This document shows positions 1 to 8,688 of a stretch of 64,000 nucleotides of DNA, piece after piece. The DNA is from Microbacterium gorillae (GTDB taxonomy: Bacteria; Actinomycetota; Actinomycetes; Actinomycetales; Microbacteriaceae). Position 1 is the first letter of the stretch. Each line of letters begins with the position of its first letter. The position numbers and the translations under genes were made by a program. A model generated the notes under the pieces. That model made no database searches, was not told the DNA's origin, and saw only the letters and a list, made by a program, of their open reading frames with translations. The stretch spans positions 329,282 through 393,281 of the forward strand of contig NZ_LN648873.1 of NCBI RefSeq assembly GCF_000826185.2, given 5' to 3'.

Positions 1-1104
1 GCCCTCGGCGCGGATCAGGTCCGTGAGGCCCTCCACCTCCGACTCGGTGGCGGCGGCCAGCGCCTCGTGCTCTCGAACCACGGCCTCGGCGGCCAGAGTG
101 CGCGAGCGCAGCTCGGTCTCGACCTCGCGCAGCAGAGTCAGGCGACGCTCGTCCCGCCAGAGCGAGGCGAGGGAGTCGGCGTCGGCGAACTGGCCGATCG
201 CGTCGATCAGGCGCAGCCGCTCGGCGGCGTCCTCGATGCGGACCCGCATGTCCCGGATCGGGGTGAGCGTGCGCACCTGGCGCTCTGCGGTCAGCATGCG
301 GGTGCGCGTGTCCTCGAGCCCGTCGAAGTGAGACACGACGGAGTCGGCCACGGCGAGCGCCTCCGGCTCCTCCAGCACCATGCGCTTGTAGAGATCATCG
401 ACGGTGGTGATCTGCTGGCCGGCCTGAATGCGGGCGAGAAGGCTCATCGCCTTCGCCCCGGCACCGGCCGCGCCGATGCCGAGCACGCCATGCAGTCGGG
501 CGGAGAACTCCCGGTCGGTGGGCATCGTCTCCAGGCCGGTGGCGCGGACGGCGGAATCGGCGAAGTGGTCGCGGGCGGCGCTCTCCAGGCTCGCCAGATC
601 GAACGGCCCCGCGATGGTGGCACGCACGCGGACCGTGTCATCGACCACCCGCGCCGCGGCGGGGATGTACCAGGCGCGCACCGCGGTGAAGCGGGAGCCG
701 TCGTGGTCGAGCCAGGTCATGGCGATGGCCGTCCAGGTGTCGGTGCCGTCGCCGCGCAGCACCCGGACCTTCGTGCCCTCCGCCGTTCGGGACTCGTCCA
801 GCTTGCCGCGACCGTAGGAGAGGATATTGCGCTGCTCCACGCCGCGCGGCTTGCCGACCACGGCGCCGTTGGACGCGCCGTTGAACGGGGTGGTGTGCGG
901 CATCATCAGGGCGATGTACGCGTCCATCAGGGTGGACTTCCCCGATCCGGATCCGCCGCAGAGCAGCGTGGCGGCGGGGGAGAAGCGAACCCGATGCGCG
1001 CCGTCGTAGCCGCCCCAGTTCACCAGCTGCAGTTCGTCTGCGACCCACTGCTGGCCCCGGGAGGCAGCCGGGATCAGTCCGAACAGGGTGTCCAGCATCG
1101 TCAC
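1..1104 (-). CDS. jetC: Wadjet JetC-like SMC/SbcC-type ATPase (partial, 5' part only)
   Basis: The first 368 codons of a large ATPase whose 3' end lies beyond the left edge. A P-loop GGSGSGKST sits at residues 50-58, after an N-terminal segment ([15 protein letters not shown]) typical of SbcC/MukB-like heads; from about residue 250 the sequence becomes heptad-like and rich in E, R and L, as at the start of a coiled coil. The GTG start overlaps the JetB stop by 4 bp and has GAGG 7 nt upstream; an in-frame ATG two codons later is the alternative. In Wadjet systems JetC is the SMC motor that, with the JetA kleisin and JetB, extrudes plasmid DNA loops for cleavage by JetD. The assignment rests mainly on the jetA-jetB-jetC order; jetD should lie immediately to the left. 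Confidence 0.85.
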   Translation of the reverse strand, partial: MTMLDTLFGLIPAASRGQQWVADELQLVNWGGYDGAHRVRFSPAATLLCGGSGSGKSTLMDAYIALMMPHTTPFNGASNGAVVGKPRGVEQRNILSYGRGKLDESRTAEGTKVRVLRGDGTDTWTAIAMTWLDHDGSRFTAVRAWYIPAAARVVDDTVRVRATIAGPFDLASLESAARDHFADSAVRATGLETMPTDREFSARLHGVLGIGAAGAGAKAMSLLARIQAGQQITTVDDLYKRMVLEEPEALAVADSVVSHFDGLEDTRTRMLTAERQVRTLTPIRDMRVRIEDAAERLRLIDAIGQFADADSLASLWRDERRLTLLREVETELRSRTLAAEAVVREHEALAAATESEVEGLTDLIRAEG

Positions 1105-1799
1105 AGCGCGACCTCGTTCTCGTCGGTGTCGTCTTCTTCCTCAGCGGCGGACGGGTCCGCGGCCTGCTCGGTCAGCCAGTCGCGGAGCTCGCGCAGACGG
1201 GTGGCGCTGAGCAGCACCTCCACGAGCGGACTGATCAGGAAGCGTCCCTCGGACTCCTCCTCGAGCAGGCCCTCCTGACGCAGGCGCGCGATCGCGCTTC
1301 GGATGGTCTTCTGCCGCCGCGCGGTATTGCCGTGCGAGGCCGGGAAGTAGGTCAGCACGGTCTGCTCGATCTCCTCGACGTCCACGCGCGCGGACCCCTC
1401 GCCGGCCGTGGTCTCGCGCTGATGGACCGTGCGCAGGTGCACGAGCACGAGCGTCTCGGCCCGCGAGTACGCCTCGTCGCGGAGCAGGATCGGGATCTCC
1501 AGGTCGTCCGAGCGCACCTGCTCCTTATAGGCGACGCCGCGGGCGTGGTCCACGACGAGCCGAATGAACAGGTCGTTCAGGCGCGATTCGATCGTGGTGC
1601 GGTGCTCCATGAGCACGTTCCACTCGGGGCGGTTCTTGCTCGCGAGCAGGAACCGGCGCTGCAGGAGACGGACGAGCACGCGCCGGACATCGGGATCCAG
1701 GACGCCGCGGTCGCCGGCGAACACCTCGTCGGCGTCGTGCTCCATCGCGACGGGCGCGATGAATGCTTCAACCTCGGTCTCTGTCGTGTCCTCAGTCAT
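1101..1799 (-). CDS. jetB: Wadjet JetB-like protein (DUF4194)
   Basis: A 232-residue protein matching the DUF4194 (JetB/MksE-like) family: a winged-helix type protein with the recognisable segment [16 protein letters not shown] near residue 47 and [19 protein letters not shown] near residue 77, ending in an acidic tail. In Wadjet systems JetB is the KITE-type subunit bridging the JetA kleisin and the JetC ATPase heads. It is translationally coupled on both sides: its ATG overlaps the jetA stop by 8 bp and its stop overlaps the jetC GTG by 4 bp. Length is normal for the family. Function is inferred from family and operon order. Confidence 0.85.
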   Translation of the reverse strand: MTEDTTETEVEAFIAPVAMEHDADEVFAGDRGVLDPDVRRVLVRLLQRRFLLASKNRPEWNVLMEHRTTIESRLNDLFIRLVVDHARGVAYKEQVRSDDLEIPILLRDEAYSRAETLVLVHLRTVHQRETTAGEGSARVDVEEIEQTVLTYFPASHGNTARRQKTIRSAIARLRQEGLLEEESEGRFLISPLVEVLLSATRLRELRDWLTEQAADPSAAEEEDDTDENEVAL

Positions 1800-3255
1800 C
1801 CTCAGGCTCCTTCGTGGTGCGCGCGGTGACGGCCCCGAACGCGAATCGGCGGCTGGTGCCGTCCGGACGGCGGGCCTCGGCGATCGAGACCTCCGCCCCT
1901 TCGCTCATGCCGTTGCGGTGCGCGATCTCCAGCAGACCCAGCAGGTCGACCGGGCGTCGAGTGTCCTCGTCGGCACCCGCGAATGCGGCGGCCAAGTCGA
2001 AACGGTCGCCGAGCGTCGCGACGTAACGCTCCAGCTCCGGGTAGTGCGGGCCGCCCCACGCGCGACTGTCGTCGTCGGTGAACTCGACCTCGTCGGCCTC
2101 GGTCAGGGGCGCCGGCTCCGCGACCGGACGCAGGTCGTGGAGCGTCTGGCGCAGATGCCCGGTGTCGGCGACGGCGAACGTGTGCACCGGATCGACGCGC
2201 TCGGTCGCGCCGCCGTGCTGCATCAGGGTCTGCATGCCGCTCATCACGGAGCGGAGCAGGTCGTCGATCTGCCGGTCCCGGACCGGGTCATGCGTACGCA
2301 CCTGCGCCGTGATGACCTGAGAGGCACGGCGCTGCGCGGTCAGGACCTTCTGCACACCCTGCTCGACGTGGCGGCCGATGGCGTCGAGGTCGGAGCGCTG
2401 CGCGGTGTCCAGCAGGCGCGAGAACGGCTGCGTGAGGACGGACTGCAGGTGCGTGGCGAGCCGCTCGATCTGGTCCGGGTCCCCGATCAGGCGGAGCGCA
2501 CCCTGGAAGGCGCGGCCCTCGGGGGTGGACTGCATGACGTGGCGGCCGCGCTCGAGGTACTCGCGCAGGACGTCGCCCGTGGGGCGGACGTCGCGGCGCA
2601 GTTCTGCGACGACGTCGCGCTGCATCGCGGTGATCGATTCAGCGACACGGGCGAAGTCCGCCGGGAGCTCGCGGCCGAGGTGGAGCACGTTCTCGGCCTC
2701 TTCGAGCAGCTGCTCGTCCTCGACGGGCTCGGCCTCGTCGGCCTCCAGTCGGGCGATCTCCGCGTCGAGCGCGTCGCGCTCCTCGTGGAGCAGGGCGATG
2801 CGGTGCTCCGGATCGGTGGCGGAATCGCGCGCGAGGCGGTCCACGGCCTCCAACAGGGTGCGGACGCGCGAGCGGGAGACGCGGGCGCGTCCGCCGCCGG
2901 CGCGTCCGGCGATCTCCAGGGCGCCGACCGCGTGCGCGGTCAGGCGATACGTCTCCACGTCGCCCTCGATCTGCGGCGCGAGCCAGCCCACGCGGACCCA
3001 GTACCGACAGATCTCGCGCGCGGTGCCGCTCGGCAGGTGGCGGTCGGCGGCGTCCGTGCTGCGCAGTTCCTCGAGCGCCTCGCCGATCTCCGCGTGCGCA
3101 TCGGCGACGGCGACAGCCGGTCGGTCCGGCGTGAAGACGACGGAGAGCACGGCGACGACGAACGGCGCGTAGCGACCGTGCAGCAGGTCGAGCATGGGGT
3201 TTCGGAACGCGGCCGCCGAACGCTGATAGGCGGCCTCCGCGCGGGTCGGGGGCAT
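1792..3255 (-). CDS. jetA: Wadjet JetA-like protein (DUF3375)
   Basis: A 487-residue DUF3375 protein, the JetA/MksF-like kleisin subunit and first gene of the Wadjet operon. The N-terminal segment [20 protein letters not shown] followed by hydrophobic VVAVLSVVF, and central Glu/Asp-rich helices around residues 225-270, fit the family. I chose the ATG at [11 protein letters not shown] because the reading frame upstream of it (46 more codons, overlapping the divergent dehydrogenase promoter) does not look like protein. GGAAGG abuts this ATG with no spacer, so the exact start is uncertain. The operon runs jetA-jetB-jetC to the left with overlapping genes, so the three products are probably made stoichiometrically. 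Expected role: recognition and cleavage of small circular plasmids, together with JetD. Confidence 0.85.
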   Translation of the reverse strand: MPPTRAEAAYQRSAAAFRNPMLDLLHGRYAPFVVAVLSVVFTPDRPAVAVADAHAEIGEALEELRSTDAADRHLPSGTAREICRYWVRVGWLAPQIEGDVETYRLTAHAVGALEIAGRAGGGRARVSRSRVRTLLEAVDRLARDSATDPEHRIALLHEERDALDAEIARLEADEAEPVEDEQLLEEAENVLHLGRELPADFARVAESITAMQRDVVAELRRDVRPTGDVLREYLERGRHVMQSTPEGRAFQGALRLIGDPDQIERLATHLQSVLTQPFSRLLDTAQRSDLDAIGRHVEQGVQKVLTAQRRASQVITAQVRTHDPVRDRQIDDLLRSVMSGMQTLMQHGGATERVDPVHTFAVADTGHLRQTLHDLRPVAEPAPLTEADEVEFTDDDSRAWGGPHYPELERYVATLGDRFDLAAAFAGADEDTRRPVDLLGLLEIAHRNGMSEGAEVSIAEARRPDGTSRRFAFGAVTARTTKEPEDD

Positions 3256-3395
3256 CCTTCCCAGTTTATTCGCTCGCGCGGCACGGGCCGTTCCGTCCTC
3301 CGGTTCGCTGCGTGGGCTCGCCTCTGCGGGCGGCTGGTACCTATCCCGGGGTGTGCTCGCGGCCGTATCGTGGGCGCACACCCCTGGAGGCACCG

Positions 3396-4529
3396 ATGTC
3401 GAGGACGCGCGAGCGGAGTTCCCGGTACCGGGCGGCCACCCTGAGCGGGGCCGTCCTGCTGTTCGGGTTGACGGCGTGCACGGGTCCCGCGCCGACCTCC
3501 CCGGAACCGTCGCGCCAGCCCGTCTCGTCGTCGGCGCCGGAGAGCCTCTCCGCGTCCGCCGCGGAGCCAGTAGCCGATGTGCCCGCCACGATCGCGGAGG
3601 ATCTCGACGCCCCGTGGTCGCTCGCGTTCATCGACGATCGGGCGCTGGTGAGCGAACGGGACTCGGGGCGCATCGTCGAGGTTTCCGCGAGCGGTGCGGT
3701 GCGCGAGGTCGGTGTGATCGCGGACGTCGCCGCCGGTGGGGAGGGGGGCCAGCTCGGTATCGCCGTCCGGGAGGGGTTCCTGTACGCCTATCTCACGACG
3801 GCCGACGGCAATCGCGTCCAGCGGCAGCGACTCTCCGGCGGTGCGGGGGCGTGGGCGCTCGGACCGCCCGAAATGCTGCTGACCGGCGTGCCCGCCGCGC
3901 GGAACCACAACGGTGGCCGCATCGCATTCGGCCCGGATGGGAAGCTGTACGTCACGGTGGGGGACGCCGGGAATCGGGCTGCGGCGCAGGAACTCGACTC
4001 CCTCTCCGGGAAGATCCTTCGGATGGAGCCGGACGGCGCGGTGCCTGCGGACAATCCGTTCCCCGGCTCCCTCGTCTACAGCCTCGGCCATCGCAATCCG
4101 CAGGGGATCGGCTGGGGTCCCGACGGCACGATGTACGCCAGCGAATTCGGACAGGACACGTGGGATGAGCTGAACGTCATCGCGGCCGGACAGAACTACG
4201 GCTGGCCGGTGGTGGAGGGCATCGCCGGAGACGCTCGTTACGTCGACCCCGTGCAGCAGTGGGCTCCGGCGGAGGCGAGCCCCAGTGGCCTGGCGGTCAC
4301 TGATGAGGCCATCGTCATCGCCAACCTGCGCGGGCAACGGTTGCGGACGGTGCCGCTCGATGATCTGGGCTCATCGGTGGAGAGCTTCGTGGGGGAGTAC
4401 GGCCGGCTGCGAGATGTCGCCGTGGCGCCGGATGGAACGCTGTGGGTGGTCACGAACAACACCGACGGACGTGGGGATCCGCGCCCGGGAGATGATCGGA
4501 TTCTCCGCATTCCGGTCCCGAGCGCGTGA
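3396..4529 (+). CDS. PQQ-dependent sugar dehydrogenase-like lipoprotein
   Basis: A 377-residue predicted lipoprotein of the soluble glucose/sorbosone dehydrogenase (GSDH) beta-propeller family. A basic N-terminus, hydrophobic stretch and lipobox LTAC place the lipidated cysteine at residue 28, so the enzyme is anchored outside the membrane. Typical GSDH blocks are present: DAPWSLAFIDD, RNHNGGRIAFGPDGKLYVTVGD, GHRNPQGIGWGPDGTMY, NYGWP and the C-terminal DRILRI. These enzymes oxidise aldoses using PQQ; the substrate here cannot be told. The start is fixed by GGAGG 5 nt upstream of the ATG. The gene is transcribed divergently from jetA and appears monocistronic. Confidence 0.88.
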   Translation: MSRTRERSSRYRAATLSGAVLLFGLTACTGPAPTSPEPSRQPVSSSAPESLSASAAEPVADVPATIAEDLDAPWSLAFIDDRALVSERDSGRIVEVSASGAVREVGVIADVAAGGEGGQLGIAVREGFLYAYLTTADGNRVQRQRLSGGAGAWALGPPEMLLTGVPAARNHNGGRIAFGPDGKLYVTVGDAGNRAAAQELDSLSGKILRMEPDGAVPADNPFPGSLVYSLGHRNPQGIGWGPDGTMYASEFGQDTWDELNVIAAGQNYGWPVVEGIAGDARYVDPVQQWAPAEASPSGLAVTDEAIVIANLRGQRLRTVPLDDLGSSVESFVGEYGRLRDVAVAPDGTLWVVTNNTDGRGDPRPGDDRILRIPVPSA

Positions 4530-4556
4530 CGGGGGTGGGACCGTCGGTGCAGACGA

Positions 4557-4586
4557 CGAATCCCCCGGATCTCTCCAGGGGATTCG
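4557..4586. terminator. Hairpin between dehydrogenase gene and tRNA-Val
   Basis: A 9-bp perfect stem (CGAATCCCC / GGGGATTCG) with a 12-nt loop lies between the convergent dehydrogenase and tRNA-Val genes. It probably ends transcription from one or both sides. There is no clear U tract. Confidence 0.55.
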
Positions 4587-4592
4587 CGGTGA

Positions 4593-4668
4593 TGGTGGGC
4601 GATGCCGGGCTCGAACCGACGACCTCTTCCGTGTGAAGGAAGCGCGCTACCAGCTGCGCCAATCGCCC
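4593..4668 (-). tRNA. tRNA-Val (anticodon CAC)
   Basis: A full cloverleaf read on the minus strand: acceptor GGGCGAT paired with ATCGCCC, anticodon stem CTTCC/GGAAG with loop TTCACAC (anticodon CAC, valine), T-loop GTTCGAGCC, and an encoded CCA end. A probable -10 box TAGTAT lies about 23 nt upstream. Confidence 0.95.
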
Positions 4669-4788
4669 ATCTGTCCTTGCGGACTCCACGATACTAACGT
4701 ACTTTCCGGGCCGTCCCGTGCACCGTCCGGGCGCCCGGGCGCGTCCTCGGGGGACCTGCTGCGGGACACGCGCGGGGGTGGGTGAGAT

Positions 4789-4816
4789 TTGCGGCCCGCT
4801 CGATATCGGGTAATGT
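4789..4816 (+). promoter_or_regulatory. Promoter of the tRNA Gly-Cys-Val group
   Basis: A -35 box TTGCGG, a 16-bp spacer and a -10 box TAATGT lie about 36 nt upstream of tRNA-Gly. Inferred from position and consensus. Confidence 0.5.
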
Positions 4817-4852
4817 AGTTCGAGTCGTCAGGGCGGAAGTTCTGAAGGCGAT

Positions 4853-4925
4853 GCGGATGTAGCGCAGTTGGTAGCGCATAACCTTGCCAAGGTTAGGGTC
4901 GCGAGTTCGAGTCTCGTCATCCGCT
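4853..4925 (+). tRNA. tRNA-Gly (anticodon GCC), copy 1
   Basis: Acceptor GCGGATG pairs with CATCCGC, the anticodon stem TAACC/GGTTA carries loop TTGCCAA (anticodon GCC), and the T-loop is GTTCGAGTC. No CCA is encoded. An identical 73-nt copy lies near 14.8 kb. It heads a group of three plus-strand tRNAs sharing one promoter and one terminator. Confidence 0.96.
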
Positions 4926-4976
4926 CGAGTGCGAGTCTCCCTCCGGGGGGAAACGCCACGTGGTTACAACCACAAC

Positions 4977-5047
4977 GGTGGCGTGGCCGAGTGGCTAGGC
5001 ACCGGCCTGCAAAGCCGTTTACACGGGTTCGAATCCCGTCGCCACCT
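4977..5047 (+). tRNA. tRNA-Cys (anticodon GCA)
   Basis: Acceptor GGTGGCG pairs with CGCCACC, the anticodon loop is CTGCAAA (GCA, cysteine), and the T-arm reads CGGGTTCGAATCCCG. No CCA is encoded. Second member of the Gly-Cys-Val group. Confidence 0.95.
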
Positions 5048-5075
5048 CGCATGACACAACTGAACAGCCCATTGG

Positions 5076-5147
5076 GCGCGATTGGCGCAGCGGTAGCGCG
5101 CTTCCCTGACACGGAAGAGGTCACTGGTTCGATCCCAGTATCGCGCA
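5076..5147 (+). tRNA. tRNA-Val (anticodon GAC)
   Basis: Acceptor GCGCGAT pairs with ATCGCGC, the anticodon stem CTTCC/GGAAG carries loop CTGACAC (GAC, valine), and the T-arm is CTGGTTCGATCCCAG. It complements the CAC isoacceptor on the opposite strand about 400 bp to the left. Confidence 0.95.
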
Positions 5148-5153
5148 CAGACG

Positions 5154-5179
5154 AAAACCCCCGGCTTGCCGGGGGTTTT
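5154..5179 (+). terminator. Rho-independent terminator of the tRNA group
   Basis: A perfect 12-bp stem (AAAACCCCCGGC / GCCGGGGGTTTT) with a TT loop, followed by CTTGTTT, directly after tRNA-Val. Confidence 0.92.
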
Positions 5180-5320
5180 CTTGTTTCTCGGGTTGCCCAG
5201 AACGAACGGACCGACTCGCGCAGCCGCCGGCAACAGGGGCGCCTCGCCGGCGCAGTGACGCGGCAGCCCTTGCATGCGAGTCGGGCAAAGGGTTCCTTCC
5301 CCTGGGCCGGTCGCGGTGTA

Positions 5321-5336
5321 ATCTGTAACTACAGAT
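5321..5336. promoter_or_regulatory. Perfect 16-bp palindrome, probable operator of the VOC gene
   Basis: ATCTGTA-AC-TACAGAT is a perfect inverted repeat about 40 nt upstream of the VOC start codon, in otherwise GC-rich DNA. It looks like the site of a dimeric repressor (the TGT..ACA core is common for GntR-type sites). No regulator gene lies next to it. Confidence 0.6.
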
Positions 5337-5374
5337 ATACCGCGCCACGCAGCGCAGCAGACAAGGAGCCGCAC

Positions 5375-5836
5375 ATGTCCACGATCTTCGATGACCACAT
5401 CATCGGTGCCCCGTACGAGCGTGTGTTCTTCGAGCCGGGCGCGGAGCTGCAGTACGTGCGCAACTACATCGACCTCCTCGGGGGAACGGTCGAGTACGAC
5501 TTCCGCATCGCTGAGTACTTCAGCCTGCGCGTGATCGGTCTGCAGTCGCCGCTCGGCAACGTCTCGCTCGTGGCGATCGCCGCAGAGGATCGCGCGAAGC
5601 TGCCTGCCTTCATCCAGAACACCAACACGATGTTCGTCGTCGACTCCATCGACGCGGTCTACGACAAGGCGCGGGCCGCGGGCATCCCGATCCTGCAGCC
5701 GCGTACGGAGAACATCATGGGTGCGCAGGGGCGCCTGGAGATCGCGCCGGGGTACATCCTCGAGCTTGCCGAGGCTACGAACGAGAGCCTCTTCCACCCG
5801 GATGTCGAGGCGATGGGACTCCCGGCGTCTCGATGA
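5375..5836 (+). CDS. VOC family protein
   Basis: A 153-residue vicinal-oxygen-chelate (glyoxalase/bleomycin-resistance fold) protein with two beta-alpha-beta-beta-beta halves: FFEPGAELQYVRNYIDLLGG near the start and SIDAVYDKARAAGIPIL / GYILELAE in the second half. The start is fixed by AAGGAG 6 nt upstream of the ATG. It stands alone between a tRNA terminator and a convergent oxidoreductase gene, with a perfect palindrome in its promoter region, so it is probably an inducible single-gene unit. Substrate unknown. Confidence 0.8.
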   Translation: MSTIFDDHIIGAPYERVFFEPGAELQYVRNYIDLLGGTVEYDFRIAEYFSLRVIGLQSPLGNVSLVAIAAEDRAKLPAFIQNTNTMFVVDSIDAVYDKARAAGIPILQPRTENIMGAQGRLEIAPGYILELAEATNESLFHPDVEAMGLPASR

Positions 5837-5988
5837 TGTCGACGGCACCTTTCGCGCGATGACGCGGGCCAGCCGTACCTGATCGCAGGGTGGATCAAGA
5901 CTGCGCCAGACGCTTCGTGCGCATCACCCGCTGGCCGACGACGGCGCTGTGCTCCGCCACTCGGTGGTGAGGTGCGGTCCGTTGATCG

Positions 5989-6957
5989 TCAGGGGATGAG
6001 CAGGATCTTGCCGATGTGGTCGGAGGACTCCATGAGGCGGTGCGCTTCTGTGGCTTCGGCGAGTGGGAAGGTCGTGTGCACGATGGGGCGGATGGAGCCA
6101 TCGGCGACTCGCGGCCACACGTGCTCGCGCACGTCGGTGACGATCGCCACGCGCTCGGCGAGCGGGCGGGCGCGCAGGCTGGTGGAGCGGATGGTCCCGC
6201 GCTTGCGCATCAGGTACCGGAAATCGAGCTCGCCGGGCGACGGGTCCATCGAGGCGATGTTGGCGATGCGGCCGTTCGTGCGCAGGGCGTGGACGTTGCG
6301 GGCGAGGTAGCTGCCGCCGACCATGTCGAGGATGACGTCCGCACCTCCGAGGTCGTCCTTCACGCGTTGAACGAAGTCCTCGGTGCGGTAGTTGATCAGC
6401 ACCTCGGCACCCAGCCGCCGACACGCTTCGAGCTTCTCGAGCGTCGACGCAGTGACGGCCACTCGCGCTCCGAACTCGACACCCATCTGGATCGCCGTCG
6501 TCCCGATTCCGCTTGAACCGCCGTGCACCAGCAGGTTCTCTCCGGGTTGCAGGCCGGCGAGCTGGAAGACGTTCGACCACACCGTGCAGACGGTCTCCAT
6601 CAGCGCTGCGGCATCGGCCAGGGCGACGCCGGCCGGCACCGGCAGAGCCAGCCGGCCGTCGACCACGACCTGCTCGGCGTATCCACCGCCGGACAGCAGA
6701 GCGCACACCTCATCACCGACACTGTGGCCGGAACCCGGACCCGCCCACGACACGCGGCCGGACGCCTCCAGGCCGAGCCAAGCCGGAGCACCGGCGGGCG
6801 GGGGATAGGCGCCTTGACGCTGGGCGACATCCGCGCGATTGACCCCCGCAGCAGCGACGTCGATCACGATGTCGCCGGGTCCGGGCTCCGGAACCTCGAC
6901 GTCGACGACACTGAGTACGCTCGCGTCGCCGGGGCTGGTGGCAATGATCGCCTTCAT
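5989..6957 (-). CDS. Zinc-free quinone oxidoreductase-like NAD(P)H dehydrogenase (MDR superfamily)
   Basis: A 322-residue medium-chain dehydrogenase of the NADPH:quinone oxidoreductase type. The N-terminal GroES-like domain has GVNRADVAQRQGAYPPP; the Rossmann domain starts with LLVHGGSSGIGTTAIQMG near residue 140. The zinc-binding cysteines of alcohol dehydrogenases are absent. Start chosen at MKAIIATSPGD because GGAGGA lies about 6 nt upstream. Such enzymes reduce quinones or enones with NADPH; the true substrate is unknown. Monocistronic, convergent with the VOC gene. Confidence 0.88.
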   Translation of the reverse strand: MKAIIATSPGDASVLSVVDVEVPEPGPGDIVIDVAAAGVNRADVAQRQGAYPPPAGAPAWLGLEASGRVSWAGPGSGHSVGDEVCALLSGGGYAEQVVVDGRLALPVPAGVALADAAALMETVCTVWSNVFQLAGLQPGENLLVHGGSSGIGTTAIQMGVEFGARVAVTASTLEKLEACRRLGAEVLINYRTEDFVQRVKDDLGGADVILDMVGGSYLARNVHALRTNGRIANIASMDPSPGELDFRYLMRKRGTIRSTSLRARPLAERVAIVTDVREHVWPRVADGSIRPIVHTTFPLAEATEAHRLMESSDHIGKILLIP

Positions 6958-7123
6958 CGGAATCCTCCGGTTTCGAGGGGCGCGCCTGCGCAAATGAGCC
7001 GGCGGGCCGATTATCTCGCGCGCCGATGATGCCGTGCCAGCTCCGTCGCGTGGCGGTGACGTGCCACCGAGGAGCGCAGGGTGTCGGGGCGCCGGGCATG
7101 GCTCGCGCCAGACCCGGTCAGCC

Positions 7124-8437
7124 TCAGAAGGGGATCTCGTCGTCGGCGGTGTCTGGGGTGAAGACGACGGTGCGCGGGGGATGGTCGGTGTACGTCGTGC
7201 CCAGCGGACTGGTCCATCGGATGATGCCGCCGGGGAGGTTGTCGGCCCTCCACCTCGTGTGGTGCTTGAGCGTGTGATGTCGACGGCAGAAGTGGCCGAG
7301 GTTCTGGATGGCGGTGGGCCCGCCCAACGCCGCGTCCACGGTGTGATCGGCATCCGAGCGAATCGCCGGATATCCGCACCCGGGGAACCGGCAGTGCTCG
7401 TCTCGGACCCTCAGGATCCGGCGCTGGGCGGCGGAAGGCCGATAGCGGTCCACCGAGAGGACGTTCTGTGAGACGGGGTCGATGAACAGGCGGTCCCAGC
7501 CGGGAGCGAGGGCGGCGAGGGAACGGGCCGTGTCGGAATCGATCGGGCCGTGGCCGACGAGCTCGGCACCTGACTCGACGGCACCGGTGAGAACGGGCGT
7601 GGGAATGTTCACCTGCACGTGCGCCCGGATCGAAGCGACGGCGTCTCCGGCGGCGGCCGGGTCGGTGGTCAGGAGCAGGTCGGCGAAGACGTCGGCTTCG
7701 ATCTGTCCGATGGTGCGCTGATCGGGAGCCTCCTCGGCGTCCGTGCGGCGCCGCGTGATGTGACGAGCGAACCGGTTGAGGCGGTCCTTGATGGCGTGCG
7801 CGAGAACGCTCGGAACGATCGCGGTGACCTCGCACATGCCGTCTTCGATGTCGCGCGTGAACACGCATCGCTCGTCTCTGGCGGCGCGGTGCCGATCATC
7901 GATCGAGCTCGTGCGAGCGCGCTCGGCCGGCATGGCGATCCGCGCGCGGAGCCGGCCGGGGGAATGCTGTTCGGCGATTCCGACGGCGAGTTCGTCGAAG
8001 TCCGCCCGCCGAACGTCGTCCTCGATCGGGCCTCCGGCGCGCAGAATCACTCGGGCGTGAGCGAGTGTGATCCGCCCGGCCTCCAGGGCCGCATGGGTGA
8101 AGGGGAACCGGTGCACGAGCATCGCCGCGTCGGCGAGCTCGCCCTGGACGTAGCGGTCACTGACTCGCAGGGCGGCCCCGAGCTCGGCGCTCACGTCACG
8201 GATGATCAGTTCGTGCTCCTGTGATCGCGCCGACGCCTGCTCGGCGCGGAACTCGGCCAGGTCGAATGCCGCGTCCAGGACGGATGCGCGTCGCGCCTGC
8301 AAGCAGGCGATCTGCCTGTCGATGTCCCGCGCGTCCCCGACGATGGCGCCGAGCCGCTCGTCGGAGCCGCGACCGAACTCACCGCCGGAGGGGTGCCATC
8401 GGGAGTTGGGATCGGGGGGTTCTGGTTCCCTTGCCAT
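7124..8437 (-). CDS. DUF222 / HNH endonuclease family protein (diverged copy)
   Basis: A 437-residue protein of the 13E12-repeat family: an N-terminal DUF222 helical domain and a C-terminal HNH nuclease motif (CRFPGCGYPAI, DADHTVDAALGG, HFCRRHH at about residues 350-400). The metal-binding H, N and H residues are intact. Start chosen at MAREPEPP, with GGGAG about 9 nt upstream; an AT-rich TATATT box lies further upstream. It is clearly diverged from the two near-identical DUF222-HNH genes near 34 and 49 kb and lacks their flanking arms. Function is unproven for this family; mobility or selfish DNA behaviour is often suspected. Confidence 0.85.
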   Translation of the reverse strand: MAREPEPPDPNSRWHPSGGEFGRGSDERLGAIVGDARDIDRQIACLQARRASVLDAAFDLAEFRAEQASARSQEHELIIRDVSAELGAALRVSDRYVQGELADAAMLVHRFPFTHAALEAGRITLAHARVILRAGGPIEDDVRRADFDELAVGIAEQHSPGRLRARIAMPAERARTSSIDDRHRAARDERCVFTRDIEDGMCEVTAIVPSVLAHAIKDRLNRFARHITRRRTDAEEAPDQRTIGQIEADVFADLLLTTDPAAAGDAVASIRAHVQVNIPTPVLTGAVESGAELVGHGPIDSDTARSLAALAPGWDRLFIDPVSQNVLSVDRYRPSAAQRRILRVRDEHCRFPGCGYPAIRSDADHTVDAALGGPTAIQNLGHFCRRHHTLKHHTRWRADNLPGGIIRWTSPLGTTYTDHPPRTVVFTPDTADDEIPF

Positions 8438-8614
8438 GAGACCATTCTCCCACGACATTCGAATATAAAAACGAACTGCAGTACTCCGCCTTTTTATCCA
8501 CAGGTCGGCGTCGAGCTCGCTCAATATCCACAGCCGCAACGGTCTGGAGAAGTGAAACGACGCCGGTCGATCTGATCTCCTGGAAGCCGGATTCGGGGTG
8601 ACGTAACCTGAATC

Positions 8615-8658
8615 AGGCTCCTTCTCATTCGTAGAGAACTACGAATGAGAAGGAGCCT
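8615..8658. terminator. Perfect 20-bp hairpin between HNH and aminotransferase genes
   Basis: Two perfect 20-nt complementary arms separated by an AGAA loop lie 31 bp past the end of the aminotransferase gene. The left arm begins AGGCTCCTTC and ends ATTCGTAG. There is no U tract on either side, so it could be a U-less terminator or an mRNA-stabilising or protein-binding element. Confidence 0.6.
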
Positions 8659-8688
8659 CGGCGCGCCTTGGTTGCCCGCGACAGCTTT

